Source of the DNA: Sphingobium sp. SCG-1
Lineage (GTDB): Bacteria > Pseudomonadota > Alphaproteobacteria > Sphingomonadales > Sphingomonadaceae
Length of the DNA stretch: 64,000 bases
Direction: 5' to 3'
NCBI RefSeq assembly: GCF_002953135.1
Contig: NZ_CP026372.1
Location: 2,232,001-2,296,000, forward strand
The notes beneath the pieces are model-generated. The model was not told where the DNA came from. It was given only the letters and a program-made list of their open reading frames with translations, and made no database searches. Both the position numbers and the translations under genes were made by a program. Of the stretch, positions 41,590 to 50,600 are shown piece after piece (the first letter of the stretch is position 1; each line of letters starts with the position of its first letter).

Positions 41590-43040
41590 TGATCGACAAT
41601 GCTTCCCTCCTGATGGTCATGCCAGAACTGGTGCTGACCATCGGCGGCCTCGTGCTGATGATGGTCGCGGCTTATGCCGGCGATCGCACAGCGCAACTCG
41701 TAAGCTGGCTTTCCGTCGCGACCTTGCTGGCGGCGGGCCTGACGCTGCTCGGCCTTCCCGGCCATGGCGGCATTGCGTTTGACGGTCTTTACCGCGCCGA
41801 TGCATTTGCTGCTTATGCCAAAGTGCTGATCTATACTGCCGCCGCTGCTTCGATCGTCGTCGCGCCGCGCTTCTTCGCGCCGCTGATGTCGGGTGGCACA
41901 GGCGCAGTGCGCGCGGAGTTCCCGATCCTGATCCTGTTCTCCTGCATTGGCATGGGCATGATGGTGTCGGCGGGCGACCTTATGACGCTTTATGTCGGTC
42001 TCGAACTACAGAGCTTGTCTGCTTACGTCCTTGCCAGCTTCATGCGGCAGGACACGCGCTCGGCCGAAGCGGGCCTGAAATATTTCGTACTTGGCGCATT
42101 GGCCAGCGGCATCCTGCTCTACGGCATATCTTTGCTCTACGGCTTCTCCGGCTCAACAAGCTTCAAAGGCGTCTCTGTCGCGATGAGCAACGGCCTGTCG
42201 AACGGACTGCTCTTCGGCATGGTATTCGTGCTGGCGGGTCTGGCCTTCAAGATCAGCGCCGTGCCGTTCCACATGTGGACGCCTGATGTGTACGAAGGTG
42301 CGCCCACGCCCGTGACTGCCTTCTTCGCCAGTGCGCCGAAGGTCGCGGCGATCGGCCTCACCATCCGTGTTGCGATCGAGGCGCTTGGACCCGGCGGCAT
42401 GGCGTGGCAGCAGATCGTTATCTTCGTGGCGCTTGCCTCCATCCTCTTCGGTGCAGTGGCGGCTATCGGCCAGACAAACATCAAGCGCCTGATGGCTTAT
42501 TCATCCATCAACAACGTCGGCTTTGCGCTGATCGGCCTCGCATGTGGCACGCCCGCAGGTGTGGCGGCGACCATGAGCTACATGGCTATCTATGTCGTAA
42601 TGACGATCGGCGGTTTCGTCTGCATCCTCCAGATGCGCGACAAGGACGGCACGCCCGTCGAAACGATCGCCAGCCTCTCGGGCCTTTCGCAGTCGCGCAA
42701 GGGGCTTGCCGCCGCCATCGCAATCTTCATGTTCAGCCTTGCCGGTATCCCGCCGCTCTTCGGCTTCTGGGCCAAGTTCCTGGTGTTCGATGCCGCAGTT
42801 GGCGCAGGGCTTCTTGGTCTTGCTGCGTTTGGTATTGCGGCATCGGTGATCGGGGCATTCTATTATCTGAAGATCATCAAGACGATGTACTTCGATGAGC
42901 CGGCCGCCGCTTATGCAAAGAACACGCCGCTGATCGAGAACGCCATTATCGCGGTCTGCGCTGCCGTAATCGTGCTCGGCTATCTCCTCAATCCCGTGCT
43001 GGACAGCGCCAGCGCGGCAGCGGCGGCGGCGCTCTTCTGA
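41589..43040 (+). CDS. nuoN: NADH-quinone oxidoreductase subunit N
   Basis: ND2-type antiporter-like subunit, 483 residues. Conserved: LMTLYVGLELQSLSAYVLASFMRQDTRSAEAGLKYFVLGALASGILLYG and AFKISAVPFHMWTPDVYEGAPTPVTAFFASAPKVAA, then AYSSINNVGFALIG. Last of the fourteen nuo genes; its stop codon is entwined with the likely start of birA. Confidence 0.97.
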   Translation: MIDNASLLMVMPELVLTIGGLVLMMVAAYAGDRTAQLVSWLSVATLLAAGLTLLGLPGHGGIAFDGLYRADAFAAYAKVLIYTAAAASIVVAPRFFAPLMSGGTGAVRAEFPILILFSCIGMGMMVSAGDLMTLYVGLELQSLSAYVLASFMRQDTRSAEAGLKYFVLGALASGILLYGISLLYGFSGSTSFKGVSVAMSNGLSNGLLFGMVFVLAGLAFKISAVPFHMWTPDVYEGAPTPVTAFFASAPKVAAIGLTIRVAIEALGPGGMAWQQIVIFVALASILFGAVAAIGQTNIKRLMAYSSINNVGFALIGLACGTPAGVAATMSYMAIYVVMTIGGFVCILQMRDKDGTPVETIASLSGLSQSRKGLAAAIAIFMFSLAGIPPLFGFWAKFLVFDAAVGAGLLGLAAFGIAASVIGAFYYLKIIKTMYFDEPAAAYAKNTPLIENAIIAVCAAVIVLGYLLNPVLDSASAAAAAALF

Positions 43041-43747
43041 CCATCGAAATCCGCACGGTCTTGCAAACCGCCTCTACCAATGCCGATATGCGCGTGTTGG
43101 CCGGGGAAGGCGCACCCGAAGGATTGTGGCTCCGCGCGGAGACTCAGACCGGCGGCAAAGGGCGGCTCGATCGCGCATGGGAGAGTCCACCGGGCAATCT
43201 CTATTGTTCCACGCTCGTCCGATTGCAGGCCAATGATCCGCCCCCGGCGACACTCGCCCTTGTCGCTGCGGTAGCCGTGTGGCGGACGGTGAACATGATG
43301 CTGCCGGGGCGGGTCCAGATCAAATGGCCCAACGACATTCTGATCGGTCCGGCTAAGCTGTCGGGCATGTTGTTGGAACGTGTTGGAGATGCAATCCTGT
43401 TGGGGATTGGCATCAACATCATGGCCCATCCCGATTTGCCGGACCGCCTGACCACGAGCCTCTGGTCGCAAGGGGCCGTGGACGCGACGCCTGCCGACGT
43501 ACTGGAACAGCTATCGCGCACTTTTCATGAACTGCTGATGCAATGGCGCAGCTTCGGTCTCGATCCGATCCGCACACTCTGGCTACAGGCCGCGCATCCC
43601 CGTGGCACGCCGCTCAAGGTCAACTTGCCGGATGGAATGTCATTTAAGGGTCAATTTCACAGTCTTGATAGCAGCGGCGCATTGATCCTGGATCAAGCGG
43701 ACGGCGGTTCGCGAACCATTCACGCGGGCGACGTCTTCCTGCTATGA
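43037..43747 (+). CDS. birA: Biotin--[acetyl-CoA-carboxylase] ligase
   Basis: Attaches biotin to the carboxyl-carrier protein. Class I ligase without the DNA-binding domain of E. coli BirA, about 236 residues. Motifs: TASTNADM, ETQTGGKGRLDRAWESPPGNLY (biotin loop), IKWPNDILIGPAKLSGMLLE and GIGINI. Start is unusual: no ATG or GTG fits. TTG at 43061 would remove the first beta strand. In-frame CTG at 43037 gives TIEIRTVLQTASTNADM, a normal N-terminus, and overlaps the nuoN stop, so a coupled CTG start is proposed. Confidence 0.9.
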   Translation: MTIEIRTVLQTASTNADMRVLAGEGAPEGLWLRAETQTGGKGRLDRAWESPPGNLYCSTLVRLQANDPPPATLALVAAVAVWRTVNMMLPGRVQIKWPNDILIGPAKLSGMLLERVGDAILLGIGINIMAHPDLPDRLTTSLWSQGAVDATPADVLEQLSRTFHELLMQWRSFGLDPIRTLWLQAAHPRGTPLKVNLPDGMSFKGQFHSLDSSGALILDQADGGSRTIHAGDVFLL

Positions 43748-43784
43748 GGATGCCCGCTACCTCTTCGCGATCAAGGACCGCCTG

Positions 43785-44555
43785 ATGCTTCTCGCCGTCG
43801 ATGCCGGCAACACCAATGTCGTATTCGCGCTGGTCGAATCGGACACCATCCGCGCGCGTTGGCGGATCGCCACTGACCCGCGGCGGACGGCGGACGAATA
43901 TGCGGTCTGGCTGAACCAATTGCTGACCCTCGAAGGCTTCGCGTTGAGTGACGTCAATTCGGTCATCATCGCGACGGTGGTGCCGCGCGCCCTGCATAAC
44001 CTCGAAGTGCTTTCCTCCAAATATTTCAAGGTCGATCCACTGATCGCCGGTCAGCATCCGGTCGCCTGGGGGATCGAACTCGATGTAGCCGAGCCTGCGT
44101 CGGTCGGCGCAGATCGCGTTGTAAATGCGATAGCGGCACACCATCTTTGTAGCGGCGACTTGGTCGTAATCGATTTCGGGACGGCGACCACTTTCGATGT
44201 CGTGGATTACAGCGGCGCTTATAAGGGCGGCATCATTGCGCCGGGCATAAACCTTTCGCTGGACGCGCTCGTCAGCGCCGCCGCCAAGCTGCCCCGGATC
44301 GCGATTGCCGCGCCAGAGGACCGGTCCGTCATCGGCCGCACTACCGAGGCGCAGATGCAGATCGGCGTCTTCTGGGGCTATGTGGCGATGATCGAGGGGC
44401 TCATTGCGCGTATGCGGGCCGAGATCGGTCGCCCGGTCAAGGTCATCTCGACGGGTGGCCTAGCCGTGCTGTTCGATCAGCACACGGATATTTTTGATGC
44501 AATCGCGCCGGACCTGACAATTCAGGGACTGGCGCTGATGCATGGCAGAATCTGA
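43785..44555 (+). CDS. coaX: Type III pantothenate kinase
   Basis: First step of coenzyme A synthesis: phosphorylates pantothenate. ASKHA-fold protein of 256 residues with LLAVDAGNTNVVFAL (phosphate-binding loop), EPASVGADRVVNAIAAHH, VVIDFGTATTFDVVDYSGAYKGGIIAPGINLSLDAL and VISTGGLAVLF. The type III fold distinguishes it from CoaA. Lies between birA and rnj in one direction with short gaps, a likely extension of the nuo operon. Confidence 0.95.
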   Translation: MLLAVDAGNTNVVFALVESDTIRARWRIATDPRRTADEYAVWLNQLLTLEGFALSDVNSVIIATVVPRALHNLEVLSSKYFKVDPLIAGQHPVAWGIELDVAEPASVGADRVVNAIAAHHLCSGDLVVIDFGTATTFDVVDYSGAYKGGIIAPGINLSLDALVSAAAKLPRIAIAAPEDRSVIGRTTEAQMQIGVFWGYVAMIEGLIARMRAEIGRPVKVISTGGLAVLFDQHTDIFDAIAPDLTIQGLALMHGRI

Positions 44556-44632
44556 CCGCTGGATCATTCTCCAGCACATTAGCATAAGCACCACGCCAAC
44601 GGGCGGGGGTGCCACAGGAGTTTTGTTTCGTA

Positions 44633-46270
44633 ATGACACCCAAGAACGAATTGCTTTTCCTAGCCCTCGGCGGGTCGGGAGAGATCGGCATGAACGTCAA
44701 TCTTTACGGCTGCCAAGGCAAGTGGGTCATGGTCGACCTCGGCCTCACATTCGCCGATCCACAATATCCCGGCGTGGACCTGATCCTGCCGGACCTGACG
44801 TTCATCGAGAATAATCTCGACGACCTTCTCGGCATCGTCCTGACCCACGGTCATGAGGATCATATCGGCGCCATCCCCTATCTTGCCGCTGATCTCGGCG
44901 TGCCGCTCTATGCCACGCCGTTCACTGCGGGCCTAATCCGCATGAAGCTGGAAGAGGAGGGCATCAAGAATCAGGTCAAGCTCCATGTCGTCGAAAATGG
45001 CGGGAGCGTTCAGCTTGGCCCCTTCGGCTTCCGATATATGCCGCTCGCGCACTCGATCCCTGAAGGCAATGCGCTGGTCATCGACACGCCGCATGGGAAG
45101 ATATTCCACACCGGCGACTGGAAGCTCGACGACCGCCCATTACTAGGCGTTCCGTCGACACCCGAGCAGTTGTCCGCAGTGGGCGACGAGGGTGTTCTCG
45201 CGCTCGTCTGCGACAGCACCAATGTGTTCAACCCGGAAGCCAGCGGATCGGAAGGCGATGTTCGGGAGGGCCTTTTGGAGGTTGTGAAGGGCGCGAAGCA
45301 GCGCGTCCTCGTGACGACTTTCGCCTCCAATGCCGCGCGCGTTCAAACGCTGGGCGAAGTGGCGCGCGCAACGGGCCGCACCGTGTGCGTAGCCGGACGC
45401 TCGCTCGACCGCATCATCGGCAATGCCAAGAGCGCAGGCTATCTGCGCGATTTCCCCGAGATGGTGGATTGGGACACGGCGATGGACCTGCCCCGCGACA
45501 AGGTGATGATTATCGCAACCGGCGGGCAGGGCGAGGCGCGTGCGGCGCTGGCGCGCGTCGCCTTCGACAGCCATCCGATCAAGCTCACCGAAGGCGACAT
45601 GGTGGTCTTCTCGTCAAAGCAGATTCCCGGCAATGAGATCGCCATCGGCCGCATTCAGAATGCCTTGGCCAGCAAGGGCGTAACGATGGTCACGGACCGT
45701 CAGGCCGAAGTGCATGTGTCCGGCCACCCCGGCCGCCCCGAGCTACAGGCCATGTACAAATGGATTCGCCCACAGATTCTGCTCCCTGTGCATGGCGAGA
45801 TGCGCCACATGGCGGAACAGGCGCGGCTGGGTCTCAGCGAAGGCATTCCACATGCCGTGGTGCAGGGTAATGGCGACATCGTGCGTTTGGCACCCGGAGC
45901 GCCGAAGATCATCGGCAAGGAAACGGCAGGACGGCTCGTCCTTGACGGCGACGTCATCCTGCCTGCCGACGGCGCGACGATGAACGAGCGTCGCAAGATC
46001 GCGCTGCATGGCCAGATTAGTGTCGCGGTCGCCGTGGATCGTGGTGGCCGGTTGATAGGAAGGCCCGATGTCCGACTGCAAGGCGTGCCGGTCGAGGAGG
46101 ACAAGGAGGCTTTCATTTCCGAAGCATCCGACGAAGCGGCTAAGGCTGTGACCAAAGGCGGAAAAGCCGACGAAGCGCTGCGCGAGAACATCCGCCTGGC
46201 CGTTCGCCGCGCCGCTACGCGCTGGACCGGCAAAAAGCCCGTGGTGGATGTGTTGATCGTAAACGCGTAA
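44633..46270 (+). CDS. rnj: Ribonuclease J
   Basis: Metallo-beta-lactamase/beta-CASP RNase with 5'-3' exo- and endonuclease activity, involved in rRNA and mRNA processing. 545 residues. Motifs: THGHEDHIGAIPYL (metal site), AHSIPEGNALVIDTPHGKIFHTGDWKLD, the beta-CASP part (VTTFASNAARVQTLGEVA), VSGHPGRPELQAMYKWIRPQILLPVHGE, and a C-terminal domain. The frame opens at a GTG (44609), but ATG 44633 gives the usual MTPKNELLFLALGGSGEIGMN. Confidence 0.95.
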   Translation: MTPKNELLFLALGGSGEIGMNVNLYGCQGKWVMVDLGLTFADPQYPGVDLILPDLTFIENNLDDLLGIVLTHGHEDHIGAIPYLAADLGVPLYATPFTAGLIRMKLEEEGIKNQVKLHVVENGGSVQLGPFGFRYMPLAHSIPEGNALVIDTPHGKIFHTGDWKLDDRPLLGVPSTPEQLSAVGDEGVLALVCDSTNVFNPEASGSEGDVREGLLEVVKGAKQRVLVTTFASNAARVQTLGEVARATGRTVCVAGRSLDRIIGNAKSAGYLRDFPEMVDWDTAMDLPRDKVMIIATGGQGEARAALARVAFDSHPIKLTEGDMVVFSSKQIPGNEIAIGRIQNALASKGVTMVTDRQAEVHVSGHPGRPELQAMYKWIRPQILLPVHGEMRHMAEQARLGLSEGIPHAVVQGNGDIVRLAPGAPKIIGKETAGRLVLDGDVILPADGATMNERRKIALHGQISVAVAVDRGGRLIGRPDVRLQGVPVEEDKEAFISEASDEAAKAVTKGGKADEALRENIRLAVRRAATRWTGKKPVVDVLIVNA

Positions 46271-46279
46271 AGGCAGGTC

Positions 46280-46543
46280 ATGAACAGCTACGCTATCGTC
46301 GCCATCTACTTCCTGTTCTGGGTCATGGCGGCCTTCTTGGTCCTGCCCTTCGGTATCCGGACGCCCGATGAGTCGGGGGAAGTCCTGTTGCCGGGGCAGG
46401 CCGATAGTGCGCCCAGCAATTTCCGACCGTTGCTGGTCTGCGGGCGCGCCACGGTCCTCGCCGCGATCATGTTCGCGATCTACTATGCGAACTATGTTTT
46501 CGGCTGGATCACAACTGACTCGCTAGAGCGGATGATGCACTGA
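46280..46543 (+). CDS. DUF1467 family membrane protein
   Basis: An 87-residue protein with two helices (AIVAIYFLFWVMAAFLVLPFGI and ATVLAAIMFAIYYANYVFGWI) around a polar loop GIRTPDESGEVLLPGQADSAP. Pattern fits the alphaproteobacterial DUF1467 family; function unknown. It starts ten bases after rnj. Downstream, CTGGCGCA (46548-46555) pairs with TGCGCCAG (46570-46577) at the convergent junction and could end transcription, though no T-run follows. Confidence 0.88.
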   Translation: MNSYAIVAIYFLFWVMAAFLVLPFGIRTPDESGEVLLPGQADSAPSNFRPLLVCGRATVLAAIMFAIYYANYVFGWITTDSLERMMH

Positions 46544-46544
46544 A

Positions 46545-48860
46545 TTACTGGCGCAGGCGCTCAATCGCTTGCGCCAGCGCGACATACAGCTTGCCCATGT
46601 CGGACGACAGGATCGTTACCGCCAGCGCACTGCCGTCGCGGGCCGACAGGATCGTCCGCAACATTCCTTCAAAGTCGTGGATGTAGCGGTTCACATGATC
46701 GCGGAACTCGGGATCATTGTCATAGTGCAAGGCGATCTCGCGTGACTGCCCGGCATCGAGCAGCTTCACGGCCCGGCGCGTGAACACCCCGCGATCACCC
46801 TTCAGATAGGCTGCCCAGGCAGAGTCGGACACGTCGTTCGACAATATCTTCGACACGTCGATGGCAGTGCTGTTCAGCGATTCGATCAGCAACGCCGAGC
46901 GGCGCGCGAAATTGTCGCGGTCGCGCTCTTCGGCGGCTTGCTCGGCCTGTTCGATGCGCTGTTCGATGCTTGCGCTGGTGTCTGCAATCGTCAGCAACTG
47001 CCGCATCAGGCGGTCCGACGCTTGGTGCGCGGTTTTCACGGCGCGCTCGGCCACTTCCGCGACTTCCTTTATCTGTAAGGTCACGCGGTCGCCGATGGCC
47101 TGCTGCATTGCGGCCTCGCTTGCTTCGCCAAGAGCTTGTGCGGCTTCGGGAATGGCCCGGCTCAGCGCCTGACGCGCGCGGTCGGCCGCCTGATCGGCCG
47201 TATCCTTTACGCGCAGCAGCGCAGCAATCAGTTGCGGACCCGCGCTTTCGGTAAGCCGCGTCGTGGTATTGCCCGCCGTATCCAGCGCATCCTGAAGGCT
47301 CTCAACCTGCGTGCGATTGGCCAAGAGACCACGCTCCGTGCTTTCCAGCCATTCGGTCAGGCGACGGCTCTGGCCCCGAAGCAGTTCCTCGGCTTCCTGT
47401 GTGCGCCCAAGGACCGCGTCGGCCACAGCCTCCAGCGCCTCGATCTCCGGCGCTGCCGCAGCGAGCAGCGTCCGCGTTTCCGCCACACGCGTGTTCAACC
47501 GCCCCAGCGCCAGCGGATAGGTCTCATCCACCTCTCGAACGCTCGAATCGATCGCCAGCATCAGCGTCTCGGACTTCCCGATAAGCTGTTCGGCGCTCGC
47601 ATTGCCGGTCGCAAGCGCCTCGTCCATCCGGCTCGCTTCACTGGTGAGCGTCGCAAGAGCGCGGGCGAGACGTTCATTCCGCGCAAGCCCTTCCTGCTCA
47701 AATGTGGCGAAGCGCGACTCCAGCACTGCAAGCTTGACGGTCAGGCCGTCGCTCAGGCCAGACGCCAGTGTGCTCTGCCCCTCGATCAGGCGATTGAGAT
47801 CGTGCAGGCGCGCCTCGATCTCCGCGCTGTTCTCAGAGAAGTCGCGAATCGAGTCAGCCCCAATGTCGGAAAGAGCCTGTCGCGCACGCTCTACCAGGGT
47901 TGTCAGCGTGGCGCTCTGCGCGTCCAGACCGTTGCATGTCTCGGTCAGTGCGGCGCGTGACCGTTCGAGCGCCACATCGATGCGGTTGGCGGCCAGTTCG
48001 GCCATGCCGTTCACTTCGTCGGACGTGGATCGAGTCGCATCCTGAAGCTGGCCCAACTGGCTGGCGAGACTCTTGGTCGCCGCCAGCGTGCGGCTGCGCG
48101 CATCGTCGGACAGTTCCGCGATCGCGTGCAACCGGGTCTCCAGCCCATCAATACGCTCGGACAAAGCATGGCCGCTATCGATCAGACGCGCCGTCATTTC
48201 GGCTGCGCGGTCTTCCAGTTGCGGGAGCGATTGCACCATGCTTGTGAATTGCTGCGCGAGTTGTGTCGTGGCGTGCTCGGCAGTGGCGGCGCTCTTGGCC
48301 GTTTCGTCAGTCCGCACAGCGATGACCTGCGCCGACGCCTCCATATTCGCGCTGGCGGCGGCGCCATAGCTCTCCAGCAAGGACGCCTGCTCCACCATGG
48401 TCTCGCGCGCTAACGAAAGCTGGCGGCCCAGCCGCTGAACGCGCGCTTCCAGAGCGATGCTCTCCTCGCGCAGGACGCGCGCTGTGTCGGCGAAGCGATG
48501 CGCCTCGGCACGGCTGTTGCGCATCAGCAATATGTAAGCAGTCATCAGCAACGCCAGCGGCATCGTCAGGGTCGCGATGATTGAAGGCACCGACTCCAGT
48601 GCGGGCGAGCCCGTACCGCGACCAAAGAGCACCCAGCCGTAAAACAGCACCCAGGCGATCGCGAGAAACCCGAAGACGAAACCAACCACGTCGAATAATC
48701 TTGAACGCGGTTCCGGAGCCTCCTCCAATAGAAGTTCCTCCACCGGTTCCTCAACAGGGATGCTGTTCTCCAGCAGCAGTTCCTGTTCGTTTTCAGTTTC
48801 TTGTGCCACTAGGCGGGGATTCCCGCGTCGCAGATCGACAATTTTTATGCCCCCGTTCAT
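46545..48860 (-). CDS. Large two-TM coiled-coil protein (TipN-like layout)
   Basis: About 771 residues (787 if the TTG at 48908 is used). No enzyme domain recognised. N-terminal 60 residues are acidic; then two membrane helices (VVGFVFGFLAIAWVLFYGWVLF and SIIATLTMPLALLMTAYILLM); then about 500 residues of coiled coil rich in Ala, Glu, Leu and Arg; and a more globular C-terminus (ILSNDVSDSAWAAYLKGDRGVFTRRAVKLLDAGQS ... SALAVTILSSDMGKLYVALAQAIERLRQ). The layout of two N-terminal TM helices plus a long coiled coil resembles the Caulobacter pole marker TipN, but I cannot show homology. Start uncertain: ATG 48860 or 48902. Divergent from the Hpt-like gene. Confidence 0.72.
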   Translation of the reverse strand: MNGGIKIVDLRRGNPRLVAQETENEQELLLENSIPVEEPVEELLLEEAPEPRSRLFDVVGFVFGFLAIAWVLFYGWVLFGRGTGSPALESVPSIIATLTMPLALLMTAYILLMRNSRAEAHRFADTARVLREESIALEARVQRLGRQLSLARETMVEQASLLESYGAAASANMEASAQVIAVRTDETAKSAATAEHATTQLAQQFTSMVQSLPQLEDRAAEMTARLIDSGHALSERIDGLETRLHAIAELSDDARSRTLAATKSLASQLGQLQDATRSTSDEVNGMAELAANRIDVALERSRAALTETCNGLDAQSATLTTLVERARQALSDIGADSIRDFSENSAEIEARLHDLNRLIEGQSTLASGLSDGLTVKLAVLESRFATFEQEGLARNERLARALATLTSEASRMDEALATGNASAEQLIGKSETLMLAIDSSVREVDETYPLALGRLNTRVAETRTLLAAAAPEIEALEAVADAVLGRTQEAEELLRGQSRRLTEWLESTERGLLANRTQVESLQDALDTAGNTTTRLTESAGPQLIAALLRVKDTADQAADRARQALSRAIPEAAQALGEASEAAMQQAIGDRVTLQIKEVAEVAERAVKTAHQASDRLMRQLLTIADTSASIEQRIEQAEQAAEERDRDNFARRSALLIESLNSTAIDVSKILSNDVSDSAWAAYLKGDRGVFTRRAVKLLDAGQSREIALHYDNDPEFRDHVNRYIHDFEGMLRTILSARDGSALAVTILSSDMGKLYVALAQAIERLRQ

Positions 48861-48943
48861 GACGATCTCTGTAACATGTTTTGGCGGCACGGAAACGGCC
48901 ATTCTCAACCAAAACTTAACGGCCCGGCGCGTATTCGTGCATT

Positions 48944-49252
48944 ATGTCTTATGATCCCGGAGCATTGGAGGCGGCGCTGGCCGCTGCCGTAGGCGATGAC
49001 CTCGCCCTCATCGCCGATCTGCGGGGGGCATTTCTGGAAAGTGCGAATCGGCAGGCGGACCTTTTGGGCCGCGCCAGATGCGATGCAAATTGGCAACTGG
49101 CCGCGTGGCGGTTGAAGGGACTGGCTGCCAGTTTCGGAGTTGAGGGGCTGATGGCGTTGGCCGAGGAAGCGGCGGTCTCCGCGCCGGGCGAGCCGCGAAT
49201 CGTTCGGCGGATCAAGGCGGCATTGGCGACTTTCGAACTCTCGCACGGATAA
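48944..49252 (+). CDS. Hpt-like protein lacking the phospho-acceptor histidine
   Basis: A 102-residue helical protein with the histidine phosphotransfer domain pattern. The motif normally reading H-x-L-K-G appears as AAWRLKGLAASFGVEGLMALAEEA: Trp55 stands where the phosphorylated His should be (codon TGG at 49106-49108), while LKG and the following helix are kept. It therefore should not carry phosphate. It might bind a receiver domain as a decoy or scaffold; that is inference. It is divergent from the coiled-coil gene, 83 bases away, and followed by a membrane protein gene in the same direction. Confidence 0.72.
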   Translation: MSYDPGALEAALAAAVGDDLALIADLRGAFLESANRQADLLGRARCDANWQLAAWRLKGLAASFGVEGLMALAEEAAVSAPGEPRIVRRIKAALATFELSHG

Positions 49253-49347
49253 CTCTGCCGGACCCGTTATAACGCGGACCTTGCATAGCGCGCGTTGCAT
49301 TGCGAAAAGGCTGGCTCACTGCATCACAGCCGGGTTCCCGAACAATC

Positions 49348-50544
49348 ATGTCCTTTGCGGCCGTTATTTGCGCCAGCCACTCCACCACTGTCGTACCGCC
49401 AATGGCGGGCGCGGGTACGGAATTGCGCGCGGGACTGCATTTCGCGGGCCATAGCCTCGTGGAATATCAGGCGCGGCAGGCTGCCGAAGCAGGCGCAAGC
49501 CATGTGATGATCCTGGTGGGTGCGGTGACGCAGCCGCTCTCGCGTGCTGTGGACCGGCTGACGGCGGACGGCATTCCGGTCATGCTGGTCCGTGACATGG
49601 TGTCGCTGGTCCGTGAAGCGCCACGTGACCGGGACATGATGCTGATCGCCGACGGCGCCATTATCGCACAAAAGCATATCACTGCCGTGTCAGCGCATCC
49701 CGGCAACGTCCTGCTCGCGGCGGATGACAGCCGCGCTACCGCCGGGTTTGAGCGGATCGATGGGCAGCATCGTTGGGCCGGGTTGCTACGTGTGTCTCCC
49801 GACCTGCTGTTCGGCACGCTCGACATGCTGGGCGACTGGGATTTGGAGCTGACGCTGATGCGCGCGGCGGTGCAGGCGGGCGGCTATCGCATCGTCGTAC
49901 CACAGGAAGATATATTGGAAGGCCGCATCGCTCTCGTCGACAGCCAAGCTTCGGCAGATCTGGTAGCACAGGCGCTGCTTGGCGGGCAGAGCGAAGCGCC
50001 GTCCACCGAAGGCGGGGCGGAGCATTATCTGCTCTCGCGCATCGCGACACGGATCGCGCCGATGCTGCTGCGTACCCAAGTGCCCGCGACACAGGTGCGC
50101 ATCGGCGGCATTGCGCTTTCGGCAATGGGGGTGATTGCAGTGATGCTCGCCTGGCCCCTGTTCGGCATGTTGCTGATGCTGTGCGGATTGACGACATCAT
50201 TGACATCCGACCGGCTCGGCCAGTTGGCGCGGCGGGCGCAGGACGATGGATGGATGGCGCTGATGCCTGGCCTCATCGTACTGCTTGGCGTCATCATGCT
50301 GGGCGACGAGGCAGGCGCGCGGATGGACGGCATTTATCTCGCGCTGTTGCTGGGCATCGTCCTGCTGGCGGTGCGTTGGCGGCGGACGGGTGGTATAAAG
50401 CCATGGGCGTTGTTCACGCCCGGTTCTGCGCTTATCCTGCTGATTATCGTGGCGTTTTTGTCAAGCGTGACGGCGGGTTTGGCTTTGGGGAATCTGTGCG
50501 GCATCGGCTCGGTCGCGATGATGGTTCTGCGCAGGCGCGCCTGA
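49348..50544 (+). CDS. Nucleotidyltransferase-like domain fused to membrane helices
   Basis: About 398 residues. Residues 1-230 look like a GT-A/NTP-transferase fold (VEYQARQAAEAGASHVMILVGAVTQPLSRAVDRLTADGIPVMLVRDMVSL ... MLIADGAIIA), and residues 240-398 contain four to five helices (IGGIALSAMGVIAVMLAWPLFGMLLMLCGL; GWMALMPGLIVLLGVIML; IYLALLLGIVLLAVRW; LFTPGSALILLIIVAFLSSV). The CDP-alcohol phosphatidyltransferase signature is not present in the membrane part. Function unknown. The frame is open from 49300; ATG 49348 (MSFAAVICASH) is used, without a clear Shine-Dalgarno. Confidence 0.65.
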   Translation: MSFAAVICASHSTTVVPPMAGAGTELRAGLHFAGHSLVEYQARQAAEAGASHVMILVGAVTQPLSRAVDRLTADGIPVMLVRDMVSLVREAPRDRDMMLIADGAIIAQKHITAVSAHPGNVLLAADDSRATAGFERIDGQHRWAGLLRVSPDLLFGTLDMLGDWDLELTLMRAAVQAGGYRIVVPQEDILEGRIALVDSQASADLVAQALLGGQSEAPSTEGGAEHYLLSRIATRIAPMLLRTQVPATQVRIGGIALSAMGVIAVMLAWPLFGMLLMLCGLTTSLTSDRLGQLARRAQDDGWMALMPGLIVLLGVIMLGDEAGARMDGIYLALLLGIVLLAVRWRRTGGIKPWALFTPGSALILLIIVAFLSSVTAGLALGNLCGIGSVAMMVLRRRA

Positions 50545-50600
50545 GGCGGTTGCAGGTTCGGTTTAGTCGAAATTAACGACACTCGTCCTATAGCGGTGGG

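Noticed and set aside
47136..47960. Plus-strand ORF of 274 codons inside the coiled-coil gene
   Set aside because: Arg/Gln-rich complement of the coiled coil, without start signals.
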